A stretch of 64,000 nucleotides of DNA, taken from JABAAI01 sp965261955 (GTDB lineage Bacteria; Spirochaetota; Leptospiria; Leptospirales; Leptonemataceae). The translations under genes were made by a program, and so were the position numbers. The stretch is taken from the NCBI GenBank assembly GCA_965261955.1, contig CBDHEM010000062.1:1-64000 (forward strand), written 5' to 3'. A model generated the notes under the pieces. The model ran no database searches and had not been told where the DNA came from. It saw nothing but the letters and a program-made list of their open reading frames with translations. Below, one piece after another: positions 33,101-40,387 of this stretch (position 1 is its first letter; every line of letters starts with the position of its first letter).

Positions 33101-35069
33101 ACGCTCATTTTCACTCCAGAACAGTAGGCAGAAATTACTCTCTATGTCTTGTTGAATGGCAATAGTACATCTAGTCATTGCTACTTGAAGGAGCTACAAG
33201 TCCACACCCCTTTGTGCATGCTTAATGGTTGTGTAGTTAAAAAAAAAATTCTTAAAAAATGACAATTTGAACATTTTATTCTGAAGCTAATTTGCCTTAG
33301 ATACGAGCATTACAACCTTCATTTTTTATCCCTTTATATGTTACAGGTTTTGCTGGTGGGATTTTCTGTTTTGGACCTCAACCATCAATTTGGGCCTTAT
33401 TATTGTATATCTGCTGAGGCTTAATAAAAACTTAGTAGCTAATTCTGAAATTTCTTTGGTGGTTTCGTTTGTGGGACAGCCTTCGACCAGTAGCAGCTGC
33501 TATAGCATGTTAACTTGAGGCTTTGGGAAAGCTAATGCATTTTACAAGCCTTGATATTTATTTTTATCACAAGTAGATGTATTTTGAGATTTTTGCTCAC
33601 TTAGGGCATTTTAGAAATAGTTGTTTTTTTAAGCTGAAAAACGCTGCTATACTCTGTACGTATTATAAGTGTGTATATATTGTCCATATTGTCCAGGCAT
33701 AACAGTGGTGACATTTCTACTCTATTAGTGGCTTAGGTTAGATAGATAGATAAATAGATAGATAGGTAGATGATAGATGATGAGAGAGAGGGAGCAAGGC
33801 ATCACATGAGCATTATAGCAGAGATTTGCAAACTTATTATTGGAAATTTATTGTTCTGCCTACAGTTCGTGAAACTGCTGAGCAAAGACAAACCAAGCAC
33901 CAAGTTCAGTCAGCGCGAGCAACTGAATATCCTGTTTGAGGTGCTAATGAGAGTAAACGACCATGAAGATAATCCAACAAGAAGTGTGACGTCAACATTA
34001 CAACGCCTTGGTCAGGCAATTTGCTTGTGTAATGACCAAACAACTGACAACAGACAAACAATTAAGCTGGATGTGTGTGGGTGTGTGCAAATGATGGAGT
34101 GTGCACAGCCACTGCTAGTTGACGGTGCTGGAAAGATCAATGCAGCGTGGGGTATCAACTTGTATTGGCATTGTATGGCTTGCCCAGGTTGGCTCCACAC
34201 TGTTTACTTCCCAGTTACCACTTCCATGCAAAACACTCAGCACACACAAACAAACTCCAATCTGCAGACATCAAAAAGAACTGGGCGATAACCACCAACA
34301 TTAAGTGACCTAGCCTCTGCGTGGTTATTTATATTTGCATGCACGTCTCAAATTCAGGTGTTGAGATATTTTGTTTGATGTTCCGCTAAGTGGCTCAGGT
34401 GCTGTTGTTAGTGGTATGGTCCGCTAACCATATCAAGCAACAGTAGACCATGCTCATGCAGGTGGCCACGACTCTTATTCAAATTGTTATGCATGTGTTT
34501 TTCTGGAAGACTTTAAGGGTATTCATTACATAGAGCCATTGACCATCTACATCTAAACACATCCAATCCTGCAACTCTTTCGTGTGTTTTTTCTCAGTGT
34601 TTTTTTATTTTAATATTAATTAAATTGGGCTAGTGTGTGATCTCTAGGCGTTGGTTGTTTTGGCAGCTAGATGAAAAGCTGCTGATTCAGTATAATCACA
34701 GGTTGAATTGGACAACATTGACTTATTGGTTGGAAAACTGTTGCTAGGAATAAATGTTTCTAATCAGTTCAGGTAATGAGAAATCACCTGGGTGTAGCTG
34801 TAATGGGTGGTGTTCCTCTAATGGGTGCTAATTTGTGATCTTTCTCTGTGTGTGTGTGTGTGTACATTTTCATTCATAGACTCGGGGCCTGCTGAATGTC
34901 TGATATTCCTTTCTGTGTGTGTGTCTGTGTGCATTTTCATTCATAGGCTCAGTGCCTGCTGAATGTCAGTGGAGATGCTGCACTTATTTCTCCCACCTCA
35001 ACGACAATGACTGCCGCTCATGCAGCAGCTGCTTCTGTGGTGCGTTCTCTTTCCAAGGAGCTGGTTTGA
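9027..35069 (+). CDS. C2CD5: C2CD5 (C2 domain-containing protein 5) orthologue, 3' part
   Basis: C2CD5/CDP138 is a C2-domain, Ca2+-dependent phospholipid-binding protein studied in insulin-stimulated GLUT4 vesicle fusion. Only its C-terminal region is here; the N-terminal C2 domain should lie left of the window or in exons I could not find. Supported exons: 9027-9116, 9189-9258, 11158-11249, 11896-12000, 20073-20219, 34947-35069, with one uncertain exon ending at 9967. Conserved pieces, compared with human C2CD5 from memory, occur in the expected order: VDLPEDDVLQ-VAVTA (human VSLPEDELIQVTVTA), NFFLIRESTSIRE (NMFFIRETTSLRE), RAHVAAVGGNALLNY (RAHVAALGGNAVVSY), AQCLLNVSGDA (AQCLINVSGDA). Phases of the listed exons are mutually compatible. 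The last introns are ~8.1 and ~14.7 kb and full of repeats and transposon relics. Confidence 0.85.
9189..9258 (+). CDS. C2CD5: C2CD5 exon, VAVTAMVTKIQ
   Basis: Acceptor TTATCCAG|GTAGCT and donor TCTG|GTAAAC, phase 0 to 1, separated from the previous exon by a 72-bp intron. VAVTAMVTKIQ continues the match to human VTVTAVAITFDKNQ. After that the family is known to be poorly conserved and alignment stops. Confidence 0.78.
9904..9967 (+). CDS. C2CD5: possible variable-region exon of C2CD5, start uncertain
   Basis: A strong donor (CTTGCAG|GTGAGT) ends at 9967. Starting at 9904 after TGGTAG, phase 1 input reads DLPSYGYTSQQYGSW and looks coding, but it exits in phase 2, which does not fit the exon at 11158. 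Starting at 9944 gives a 24-bp phase 1 to 1 microexon (AGRQMTLA) that fits the chain. The gene could also skip it. Evidence is composition and splice signals only. Confidence 0.35.
10394..10617 (+). repeat. dispersed repeat, copy 2
   Basis: Partner of 907-1120; shared blocks include GACTTGCAGCAAAATTGG (one mismatch), TGCTCCATGGTGG and ATGAATCTCATT. It lies inside a C2CD5 intron. Confidence 0.75.
11158..11249 (+). CDS. C2CD5: C2CD5 variable-region exon (phase 1 to 0)
   Basis: Acceptor AATGTAG and donor GGG|GTACGC flank 92 bases that read open as DEMIFSMEDIPHHQD... ending ERNAG. This part of the protein is not conserved, so no direct homology supports it. The key support is phase: the preceding conserved exon ends in phase 1 and the following one begins in phase 0, and this exon makes exactly that conversion. 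Confidence 0.55.
11755..11774 (+). repeat. poly(G) tract, 20 bases
   Basis: Uninterrupted G run inside a C2CD5 intron, about 120 bp upstream of the exon at 11896. Confidence 0.95.
11896..12000 (+). CDS. C2CD5: C2CD5 exon, ITPLPF...NFFLIRESTSIRE
   Basis: Thirty-five codons, phase 0 to 0, acceptor TCTCAG|GCT, donor GAG|GTAATG. VRITPLPFLCGYQV then YLTIVNFFLIRESTSIRE matches human VKMTPLSFIPGAKI then YLGIINMFFIRETTSLRE over the whole exon with no gaps. This is the strongest single homology in the gene together with the next exon. Confidence 0.88.
12001..13200. other. intron sequence, nothing specific recognised
   Basis: Unique sequence with a short TATATA run near 13050. No second gene or known element is seen. 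Confidence 0.5.
13205..13560. repeat. 24-bp minisatellite with irregular tail
   Basis: About 11 units of CCATGCAGCCTTGGAACCAT plus CCAG to ~13465, then shorter CCATGTAGCCAAGCAG words to 13560. Unit length divisible by 3 keeps up to five frames open (for example SSHAALEP); these are artefacts. Confidence 0.95.
13953..13970 (+). repeat. poly(C) tract, 18 bases
   Basis: Followed within 30 bases by a second C-rich run (13991-14008). Confidence 0.95.
14105..16301 (-). pseudogene. hAT-type transposase relic (ZMYM1/TTF-zinc-finger class)
   Basis: Read on the minus strand from ATG at 16301 (MATRKKEQQI), the fragments follow the order of a hAT transposase. A TTF-type zinc finger gives WLEYDENHQGAFCKTCKK near 15950-16030. 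A DUF4371-like part follows at 15515-15709 (FVRRVAKNAPYTTSHAIIDF). The RNase-H-like core at 15079-15537 contains GFDGAATLVGKKTGVQARLK and HCHCHRLQLA. The C-terminal dimerisation segment at 14109-14455 has CQTLPVGSALVERSSS and LGEVNLSHLMKLAIESPQTL, ending WNRKPRR. Frameshifts and stops separate the pieces, so it is inactive. A TTC microsatellite has grown at the extreme 3' end. It lies antisense in the C2CD5 intron. Terminal inverted repeats were not located. Confidence 0.85.
14117..14142. repeat. TTC microsatellite
   Basis: About nine TTC units at the 3' end of the hAT relic; on the coding strand it reads as poly-arginine after WNRKPRR, apparently expanded from the native RKPRR codons. Confidence 0.9.
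16302..20072. other. C2CD5 intron remainder
   Basis: Mostly unique sequence. It holds the 17449-17518 hairpin, CA-rich runs at 19300-19325 and 20030-20070, and short open frames with no recognisable product. Confidence 0.5.
17449..17518. repeat. hairpin-forming inverted repeat
   Basis: Left arm ATTATTATGATGACATCATC plus AG (17449-17470) pairs with 17497-17518, 21 of 22 positions complementary, around a 26-bp loop. Each arm follows a TTGGATTAG direct repeat. Possibly a small MITE core. Confidence 0.85.
20073..20219 (+). CDS. C2CD5: C2CD5 exon, RAHVAAVGGNALLNY
   Basis: Forty-nine codons, phase 0 to 0, acceptor at the end of a CA repeat (CACACAG|AAT) and donor CAG|GTCGGT. NGGLDSFMHLFV then ARAHVAAVGGNALLNY and HPHKNQ aligns without gaps to human EGGVSGFLHAFI, VRAHVAALGGNAVVSY and NPNKNQ. 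The GGNAL(L/V) motif belongs to the YbjQ-like fold seen in the C-terminal part of C2CD5 proteins. An 8.1-kb intron precedes it and a 14.7-kb intron follows. Confidence 0.9.
20220..20930. other. start of the 14.7-kb C2CD5 intron
   Basis: No second gene seen. C-rich sequence near 20690-20760. A CISLV reading just after 20270 looks like the next C2CD5 segment but breaks frame; the true following exon is at 34947. Confidence 0.5.
20932..21746. repeat. 44-bp minisatellite, about 19 copies
   Basis: Unit TGTCATAAACACTAAGGTAA, AGGAACAGGTATGCAGTTTA, TATA. Length varies from about 36 to 46 through gain or loss of TATA and nearby bases, and two sequence classes alternate (aaggtaaaggaac and aaggtcaaggtac). 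Confidence 0.95.
22330..22341 (+). repeat. poly(G) tract, 12 bases
   Basis: Uninterrupted G run inside the long C2CD5 intron. Confidence 0.95.
22745..22904 (+). repeat. dispersed element fragment preceding the 43-bp array
   Basis: ATTGACGCACTTTTTAAA, a C-rich tract, then AAGCTTATA and CAGCTGATATTAGCTC match 41842-41975 in the same order and spacing. The 43-bp minisatellite begins directly after it. Confidence 0.8.
22905..24358. repeat. 43-bp minisatellite, about 34 copies
   Basis: Unit GACTCCAAGCATGCCTTGAA, TACTTCACTAAGGTAGTAAA, CCA. The left third is more diverged and has ATAAGG and AGAGTGCC variants, while copies right of about 23600 are nearly uniform, suggesting recent homogenisation at the right side. 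Confidence 0.97.
24426..24590 (-). other. possible short antisense exon
   Basis: Minus-strand frame reads LVATVDSASFRGLIGNITQE and continues to ...EMVTVDQARELHKRNS, then stop. It has varied, plausible protein composition, and AG dinucleotides suitable for an acceptor lie near its start (for example GGTTGACAG). No family is recognised and no partner exon was found. It may be a fragment of another mobile element. Confidence 0.25.
24829..25084. mobile_element. palindromic MITE-like element
   Basis: Arms of about 105 bp (24829-24930 and 24971-25084) are imperfect reverse complements around a ~40-bp loop. Matching blocks include GGAATGGAAACAAG, CTGTACCCATG, CATTTAAAATCA and ATACACCAATATT. The termini read ACCAGCTATACTGGAT and its counterpart ATCTAGTATAGTTGGT. 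No coding sequence is inside, as expected for a foldback/MITE. Target-site duplication is not clear. Confidence 0.75.
25657..25965 (-). other. unidentified 102-codon open frame, basic N-terminus
   Basis: Begins MAEQGRARLTKRKGDNKARR and continues with a serine/threonine/basic stretch, then ALNNYFMHGLPTEKCYTEYM. The basic start and globular-looking continuation suggest a real N-terminal exon or transposon ORF start rather than chance, but I know no match. It lies antisense in the C2CD5 intron, about 70 bp from the 32-bp array. Confidence 0.3.
26033..27030. repeat. 32-bp minisatellite, about 31 copies
   Basis: Unit CTTGTAACACTGAGCCATCC plus CTTGGCAGTGCA. GAGCC and GAGCT units alternate over long stretches and ACCAGTGCA marks recur every few units, so part of the array repeats as multi-unit blocks. 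Confidence 0.97.
27194..27210 (+). repeat. poly(G) tract, 17 bases
   Basis: Uninterrupted G run preceded by GGC. Confidence 0.95.
27325..27475. repeat. ~32-bp degenerate tandem repeat, 4-5 copies
   Basis: Core AGATGGCAAGGGGTTAATCT then CACATAGCAC, with uneven unit length. Confidence 0.8.
27476..28435. other. intron sequence, possible degraded transposon
   Basis: TAGTTCACACTGTGTGTC near 27506 and CGACAAGACATGATGCGATG near 27906 have the look of DNA-transposon ends, but no inverted partner could be paired. A purine-rich run is at 28060-28135. Confidence 0.3.
28438..28925. repeat. CT and TG microsatellites
   Basis: CTCTCT run at 28438-28460, then TG runs near 28475-28520 and 28813-28925, with unique sequence between. 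Confidence 0.85.
28999..29290. repeat. 67-bp minisatellite, about 4.5 copies
   Basis: Core GATCTGTGGGGATGTTGGAG, CTGGCAGGTAAGGAGTCAGT, CCTGCTGGTGAATGTGATTG. One unit near 29155-29190 has an internal partial duplication. Confidence 0.9.
29400..31160. repeat. 35-bp minisatellite grading into 60-bp composite units
   Basis: About 46 units of GAGCTCCAGCCTAGAGCAGA then ACTCCCTCTCTGTAA. Ends TGTAA, TGTCA and TGTGA define sub-families with block-like order. The last two to three units (31010-31160) are ~60 bp long because each also holds TGTGGCTTCCATCAGGG-like sequence, which is part of the LINE reverse-transcriptase region that follows. Confidence 0.96.
31130..32450 (+). pseudogene. non-LTR retrotransposon (LINE) relic, reverse transcriptase to 3' end
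   Basis: Conceptual translation with several frameshifts follows the order of a LINE reverse transcriptase. CGFHQRRGYADQMFSLQVLL and LEKAKKFH lie near 31139-31220, comparable to the CGFRPGRSTTDQIF region. Near 31545-31570 is a degraded catalytic motif, DDMALVLNHG (FADDLAL-like). Around 31900 is KADVLPTPLYGLEG (the VLPTLLYGSET region). At 32005-32200 are LRVMLGVTIRGH, RLCFLGHLSWDGSCLPKQLL and GCKRPDEM, matching the C-terminal region after the RT. Stops and frame changes make it inactive. It lies in sense orientation in the C2CD5 intron; the 5' part is missing and the minisatellite abuts it. Confidence 0.82.
32451..33865. other. intron sequence, no gene recognised
   Basis: Unique AT-rich sequence ending in a GATA microsatellite. 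Confidence 0.5.
33741..33781. repeat. GATA microsatellite
   Basis: About ten GATA-type units with a few changes. Confidence 0.9.
33866..34151 (+). other. unidentified exon-like open frame in the last C2CD5 intron
   Basis: A good acceptor (GTTCTGCCTACAG) precedes an open frame reading FVKLLSKDKPSTKFSQREQL, then NILFEVLMRVNDHEDNP and LGQAICLCND; a GTATCA donor-like site follows. Composition is protein-like, with an amphipathic helical character. It is absent from C2CD5 as I know it. The exon as drawn enters in phase 0 and exits in phase 1, so including it would break the frame of the next C2CD5 exon. It may be an exon fragment of another gene carried here, or chance. Confidence 0.3.
34842..34974 (+). 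repeat. 67-bp tandem duplication covering the acceptor and start of the last C2CD5 exon
   Basis: TG run, ATTTTCATTCATAG and CTGCTGAATGTC appear first at 34842-34907 and again at 34911-34974. The first copy keeps a good acceptor (TTCATAG|ACTCGG) but reads TRGLLNV then TGA. Confidence 0.9.
34947..35069 (+). CDS. C2CD5: C2CD5 terminal exon, AQCLLNVSGDA and stop
   Basis: Forty codons plus TGA. Acceptor TTCATTCATAG|GCT, phase 0, joins directly after HPHKNQ of the exon at 20219 to give NQ-AQCLLNVSGDA, against human NQAQCLINVSGDA. The remaining ~28 residues are alanine/serine/threonine-rich and end SKELV, without similarity to the human tail. An alternative cysteine-rich reading of the same bases in another frame is a shadow. 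No canonical AATAAA is evident between the stop and the next promoter. Confidence 0.9.
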   Translation, partial: AQCLLNVSGDAALISPTSTTMTAAHAAAASVVRSLSKELV

Positions 35070-35393
35070 GCAGAAGGGCACAAAGGAAACTTATTTCAAC
35101 ATTGCTCTGAGCTTTTATTTGCAGCATATCTTAATTTATTGTGTTAATGCTTGTTAGCTCACTCTGTGGGCGGCAATATGAAAATAGAAGTGCAATAATT
35201 GGCTTCTCTAATTCTTAATCTAATTTGTTGCTCTACTTAGTGGTCATATGCTCATTAGTGTAAGCACAATTATGTTTTCTCTGGCAACCGTAGAAAAATT
35301 GCTGACATTGCACCCACTTGCCACATGGCAGTGTTTGCAGCCTACAACAGTAACACTTGAGCACTCATGAATATCATTAGCACGTTCACCGTG

Positions 35394-35400
35394 TATATAA
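35394..35400 (+). promoter_or_regulatory. TATA box of the EGF-EAR gene
   Basis: TATATAA lies about 30 bp upstream of a likely transcription start near 35425, and the non-coding exon ends in a perfect donor at 35487. It is 325 bp beyond the C2CD5 stop codon. Confidence 0.6.
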
Positions 35401-35424
35401 AAGTGGAGGCTGCTAGCTTAGTCT

Positions 35425-35487
35425 GCCACCAGATCTCAAGAATCTGCAGATTTCTTCCGAGTGTACAACAAACCTCAAACTCAACAG
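35425..35487 (+). other. EGF-EAR gene exon 1, 5' UTR
   Basis: Start is inferred from the TATA box. The donor is CAACAG|GTAAGC. The exon contains no ATG. A 67-bp intron follows. Confidence 0.55.
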
Positions 35488-38400
35488 GTAAGCCATCTTG
35501 ATTAAAATGACTACTCAAAAATACAGAGTTTTTTTTCCCCCTTCCATTTTACAGCAATACAGCCAGCATGATTATGCACACTCTCATTGGCAAGCTGTCC
35601 GAGAAACAAGGGCGTTCTTATGGAGCACCTCGTCTCATTCACTTCCTTGCCTATTGTATCTTGTGCAGCATCTTGCCTAAGGCAATTGTGGGCTCTCGTA
35701 AGTTTCTTCAACATATTATATAATGTATATGAATATATTATATTTAGCTGAGCCCGTTTAGAAATTGTGATAAAATAAAATAAATAGTGTGTCAGTCGAT
35801 CTTCAATTCAATTGTAACTTCCGTCCCCCTCCCAAAAAGGGCGGAAAAGAACGTTTGTGTTTGCGAAGTAAACTGCTGTGCTAAGCAAAGCATTATATTT
35901 TCTCTTATTTGTTGCACACTGTGGTAGCTAAAACATTATTAAATGTGTCTCTGGTGGGGGTAGAGTTTAGATGCAATATGAGGTTGTTAAATATTTTATG
36001 TTGGCAGCTTCGTGATTCATTACTTAACTTTCCAGTACCTCAAGATTTTACAATCAGCTTCTTTTTGTTGTTGGGTCAATGTTTCAACTGAAGGCTTCAT
36101 TTCGTCCTATTGAAGACAAGTATTCAGTTGAAATGTTAGCAAAAGGATAGAAAAAGATGATTGTCGGATGAATCATCTGCACGTATTTTATGAAGCTAGC
36201 TAAGAATCGCCATTCCAGTGAGAATAATTGTCATGTTTATTAGGTTGTGCGTTGTTAATTAACCAGCCGGACATAATTCACATAACACACACGACTACCT
36301 TACTTAATATTGCTTTTTGTAACTGTTGATACCTAGATCCTGTGGCATGTGATATTTTCCCGTGTGAGAATGGAGGCACATGTGTACCGGAGAGTGACGG
36401 GAGTTATTCCTGCACCTGCCCGATGGGATACAAGGGAATTAAATGCGAACAAGGTAAATCTCTTCATTATTGGTCATGAAGACATTAGCATATTCCCTAA
36501 TTAATTAAAATACAACTGCAACGACACTCGCGGCTTTTGATAACTTGTTTTATGTGTTGCTTGTTTGTTTGTAGTATGGTTGACTGAAGAAGCGTTTGCG
36601 AAAATTGGAAACAAAATCGAGATTTTGTCTACAATTGTAAGAAACTATGCAATTGTCATTATACAATACGTACTATTGCCCTTATAGGGTTATGTGCTCC
36701 AGTGATCTAAACACTAGTGTTTAATTTAAAGCTTATTACCTATTAAATCCAACTTAGCACCTCTTATCACAGTGTTAAGACCATGGGGCACTAAATAATG
36801 AGTATGTTTTATCGTCCTTCAATAATTACTCATTCCTATTTATTTATGACATTGAATGTGATGTACTCTATGAGAGAACATACTTGTATTGGTTAATTAA
36901 AGGGGCCATGATCATTAAATATTTACGCATGCGACATGTTGAATTAGGTGATATAGAGTATGGTTGAATCATGATGGTTGATTTATACTCAAGTACTGAA
37001 TTATATTTTTGAATATTAATTATTAAACTGGTAACTGGAAATTTACAGAGATATATGTCCACATGGGCTTGGCCCAGACCACAGTTTATATAATATTGAA
37101 ATGCTATTTTTTCCCCTCATTCCGTGTATATAGGTAAGTTTTACAACAGTTGCCCAACTAACCCAAATGAAAACCATGAACACTCTGAAGAATAGCCAAG
37201 GTTAGTAAGATCAGGTCAAGGTCAACGGGAGGTGAAGAAAATATAATAATAATGTTCATATTAATTCATAAAGACACACACAGAGTGTTTGACATGTTCT
37301 GACTGGATGAGAGGGAATGTCACAAGTCTGAAGTTCAAAATGTGGCATTTTCAGTTGTTTGTTTGACCTTCATGCTTGTCTAAGTGTGTCAGTGATAAGC
37401 ATATTAATCTGATGCATGTGCATGCAAAGTCACGACATGCACGGTAAAGCTTCGGCTGAACTCAATACAAAAACCACTTTCCCTAACCTTCATATACTAA
37501 GCTATAGCGATTTCTCTGTCCGTCCGTCTGTCTGTGTCCCTTAACTCCTTCTATGCAGTTGGAATGATAGGGATGAAACACTGTGTAGCCTTCAAAAATC
37601 ACCCAAGGAAGGTTTTGCGTTTTCCTCTTAGAATGGAGGAAGTCATTCTTTTTATGCTCTTTGCAATTGTCAGCCATTTTGTTTAGTTACAAGATATACC
37701 CATATATACATGTGTTTCTCACATTCCCAAAGATGGCACGCAAATAGCACCAGTGATAACTGTCCATGGGACGGGTTTCTTGGCTAGAATATATACTTCA
37801 TTAAATAATAACATACAGTGTATATTACATGAAGATGACATGTAATCTTTTATATGAGGATCAGTGCCCAGCAAAACTTGAACATTATCTTTTTATTAAT
37901 AGTAACATATAATGAAGCTTAACTTTGTATATGTTTGAGACAAATAGCCCCATGTGACTAGGCTTCTTGTCAACAACATCTTTATCATTCTATCTAGATC
38001 AATTGCAAAGCTTTCTTAATTCACTCAATGGCCCACGTTTCTTCACGCCATGGAGTTCCCTTCAACTGTCGGAAGGTGTGGTGGACTCCAGCTACCTACA
38101 GATTGCCAGCAGACAACTGCTAGTGATTCTGACCAACTACTCCCTCATTCACGTGTTTGAGCTTCGTAATCAGTCCAGCTTTGTTGAAATCCAAGTTCTC
38201 CCCTCGAGGCAGGCTTGGAGCCTAAAGGGCTTCAGTATGGGAAGAAAGGATTGCTTGGCTGTAGCTCAGTCTTCACAAGCACTTGGGAATAATGGAGATG
38301 AAGTGAGATCTGTGCTCTACTGTTGGAATGCTACCATGCAGCATTTTCAAAAATTCCAAGATTTAGACACCAGGGGTGCTCTTCATGTGGAATATGTTTC

Positions 38401-39046
38401 AACTGGATCCACGCACAAATTTTTAGTGTTTGCTTGTTCCAGATATCGGGGGAAAAGCAGTATGCTATCTTACGTGTATGTATGGTCATCACTCGAGCAA
38501 CGATTCTTTCTGTTCCAATACCTTCCCACGTTTGGTGCTGTTCGTTCCATCGCTGTGCACACTGAAGATGCTACGTTCTTGTCGGTTCGTCAGATGAAGG
38601 GAAGCTTAAATTCCAGTACCAAAATGTTTGCATGGAATGGAACACACTTTCATCATGTGACGTTTGTTTCTCCCAGAGCTGGATATGTCTTTGCAGCAGG
38701 CCAATGTATGTTCATTATCTCCTCTGGCACCATTTACAGACGTGACGTGGATTCCAAAGATTTCACATTTCACTCAACACTTCAAGGCTCGCACGATTTG
38801 AGAGATGTTTACGAGTATTTCTCCACCGACAATGAACACTTCTTAGCAGTGAGCCATTTCATGGGCAACACAAGTTCTTCATTAGCCATTTACAGATTGA
38901 ATGGCTTTGACTTTGTTCCATACCAGAATGTGTCCATTCCAAGTGGTCTGTCTTTCGTAAAAGTGTTTAGCTTGGTGGAAAATGGACTGGTGCTGGCAGT
39001 AATTGGTAGACAGAACATTGAATTGCTGGAGTGGAAGCACATGTAA
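35425..39046 (+). CDS. secreted EGF plus EAR-repeat protein, six exons, 474 residues
   Basis: Exons: non-coding ~35425-35487, then 35555-35697 (ATG at 35568), 36337-36453, 36575-36636, 37134-37200, 37998-39046. Coding lengths 130, 117, 62, 67 and 1049 sum to 475 codons with every junction in frame. The product has a signal peptide (hydrophobic LIHFLAYCILCSIL, about residues 23-36), one EGF domain (Cys 48, 53, 59, 69, 71, 80), a ~45-residue helical linker and ~345 residues of EAR repeats, which in epitempin/LGI and TSPEAR proteins form an extracellular beta-propeller. Expected to be secreted and to bind proteins at the cell surface or matrix. The EGF-then-EAR order differs from LGI (LRR-EAR) and TSPEAR (laminin-G-like-EAR). 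The domain assignment is firm, the biological role unknown. Confidence 0.88.
35555..35697 (+). CDS. EGF-EAR gene exon 2, signal peptide
   Basis: Acceptor TCCATTTTACAG, donor CTCTC|GTAAGT, exit phase 1. Translation starts at 35568 (MIMHTLIGKLSEKQGRS) or at the second methionine, 35574. A hydrophobic run FLAYCILCSIL followed by PKAIVGS gives a plausible signal-peptidase site just before the EGF domain. Confidence 0.8.
36337..36453 (+). CDS. EGF-EAR gene exon 3, one complete EGF domain
   Basis: Thirty-nine codons, phase 1 to 1, the classic symmetric EGF module. Cysteine spacing is C-x4-C-x5-C-x9-C-x1-C-x8-C with ENGGTC and CPMGYKG hallmarks. There is no Asp/Asn-type Ca2+-binding signature before the first cysteine, so it is likely a non-calcium-binding EGF. 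Confidence 0.93.
36575..36636 (+). CDS. EGF-EAR gene exon 4, linker
   Basis: Acceptor TTTGTTTGTAG, donor ACAATT|GTAAGA, phase 1 to 0. Encodes VWLTEEAFAKIGNKIEILST plus I; heptad-like hydrophobics suggest a short helix. Confidence 0.7.
37134..37200 (+). CDS. EGF-EAR gene exon 5, linker
   Basis: Acceptor GTGTATATAG, donor CAAG|GTTAGT, phase 0 to 1. Encodes VSFTTVAQLTQMKTMNTLKN plus SQ; again helix-like. It fits the chain because only this phase connects exons 4 and 6. Confidence 0.65.
37998..39046 (+). CDS. EGF-EAR gene exon 6, EAR repeats and stop
   Basis: Acceptor TTCTATCTAG, phase 1, 348 whole codons then TAA. EAR-like units of ~45-50 residues recur: LVILTNYS...IHVFEL, CLAVAQSS...VLYCWNATMQHFQKFQ, FLVFACSR...VYVWSSLEQRFFLFQ, FLSVRQ...MFAWNGTHFHHV, FLAVSHFMGNTSSSLAIYRL followed by NGFDFVPYQ. 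The FLAV...(I/V)YxWNG..F pattern defines the EAR family; about seven units fit one propeller. Several N-glycosylation sequons (NYS, NQS, NAT, NGT, NTS, NVS) agree with secretion. Confidence 0.92.
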
Positions 39047-39370
39047 TATATTATCTGGACTAAGGACTAAAGACATCATTATTTTCTCACTGAATATTCG
39101 AACTGTTACCTTCTTTCTTATATCAGTCAATATCAGCTGACTATAATATGACTGATGCTATTTACATTGTTCCTACCCAAGAAGATATGCACATAGTATC
39201 AGTCAAATTGACTTTTACCAAACCCAAAACCTTTACCTAGTATTGGACATTCAGTTATAATTGTATTACCAGATTTTGGTGTTATGTGTTGGTTATTTTT
39301 CTAATTATGTGAGTTGATTTCCAAAATATAATATTGTATCTGCTTCTTATGTCTACTTCTTTTAAAAAAA

Positions 39371-39376
39371 ATTAAA
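39371..39376 (+). promoter_or_regulatory. candidate poly(A) signal ATTAAA
   Basis: ATTAAA lies 325 bp after the EGF-EAR stop codon, following an A-rich run. It is a common variant of AATAAA; no better signal was seen. Confidence 0.45.
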
Positions 39377-39379
39377 GCC

Positions 39380-40387
<1,008 letters not shown>

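Noticed and set aside
34919..35110. Small cysteine-rich peptide (ECQWRCCTYFSHLNDNDCRSC)
   Set aside because: The same bases in another frame encode the conserved C2CD5 terminal exon AQCLLNVSGDA with a correct acceptor and phase, so the cysteine-rich reading is a shadow.
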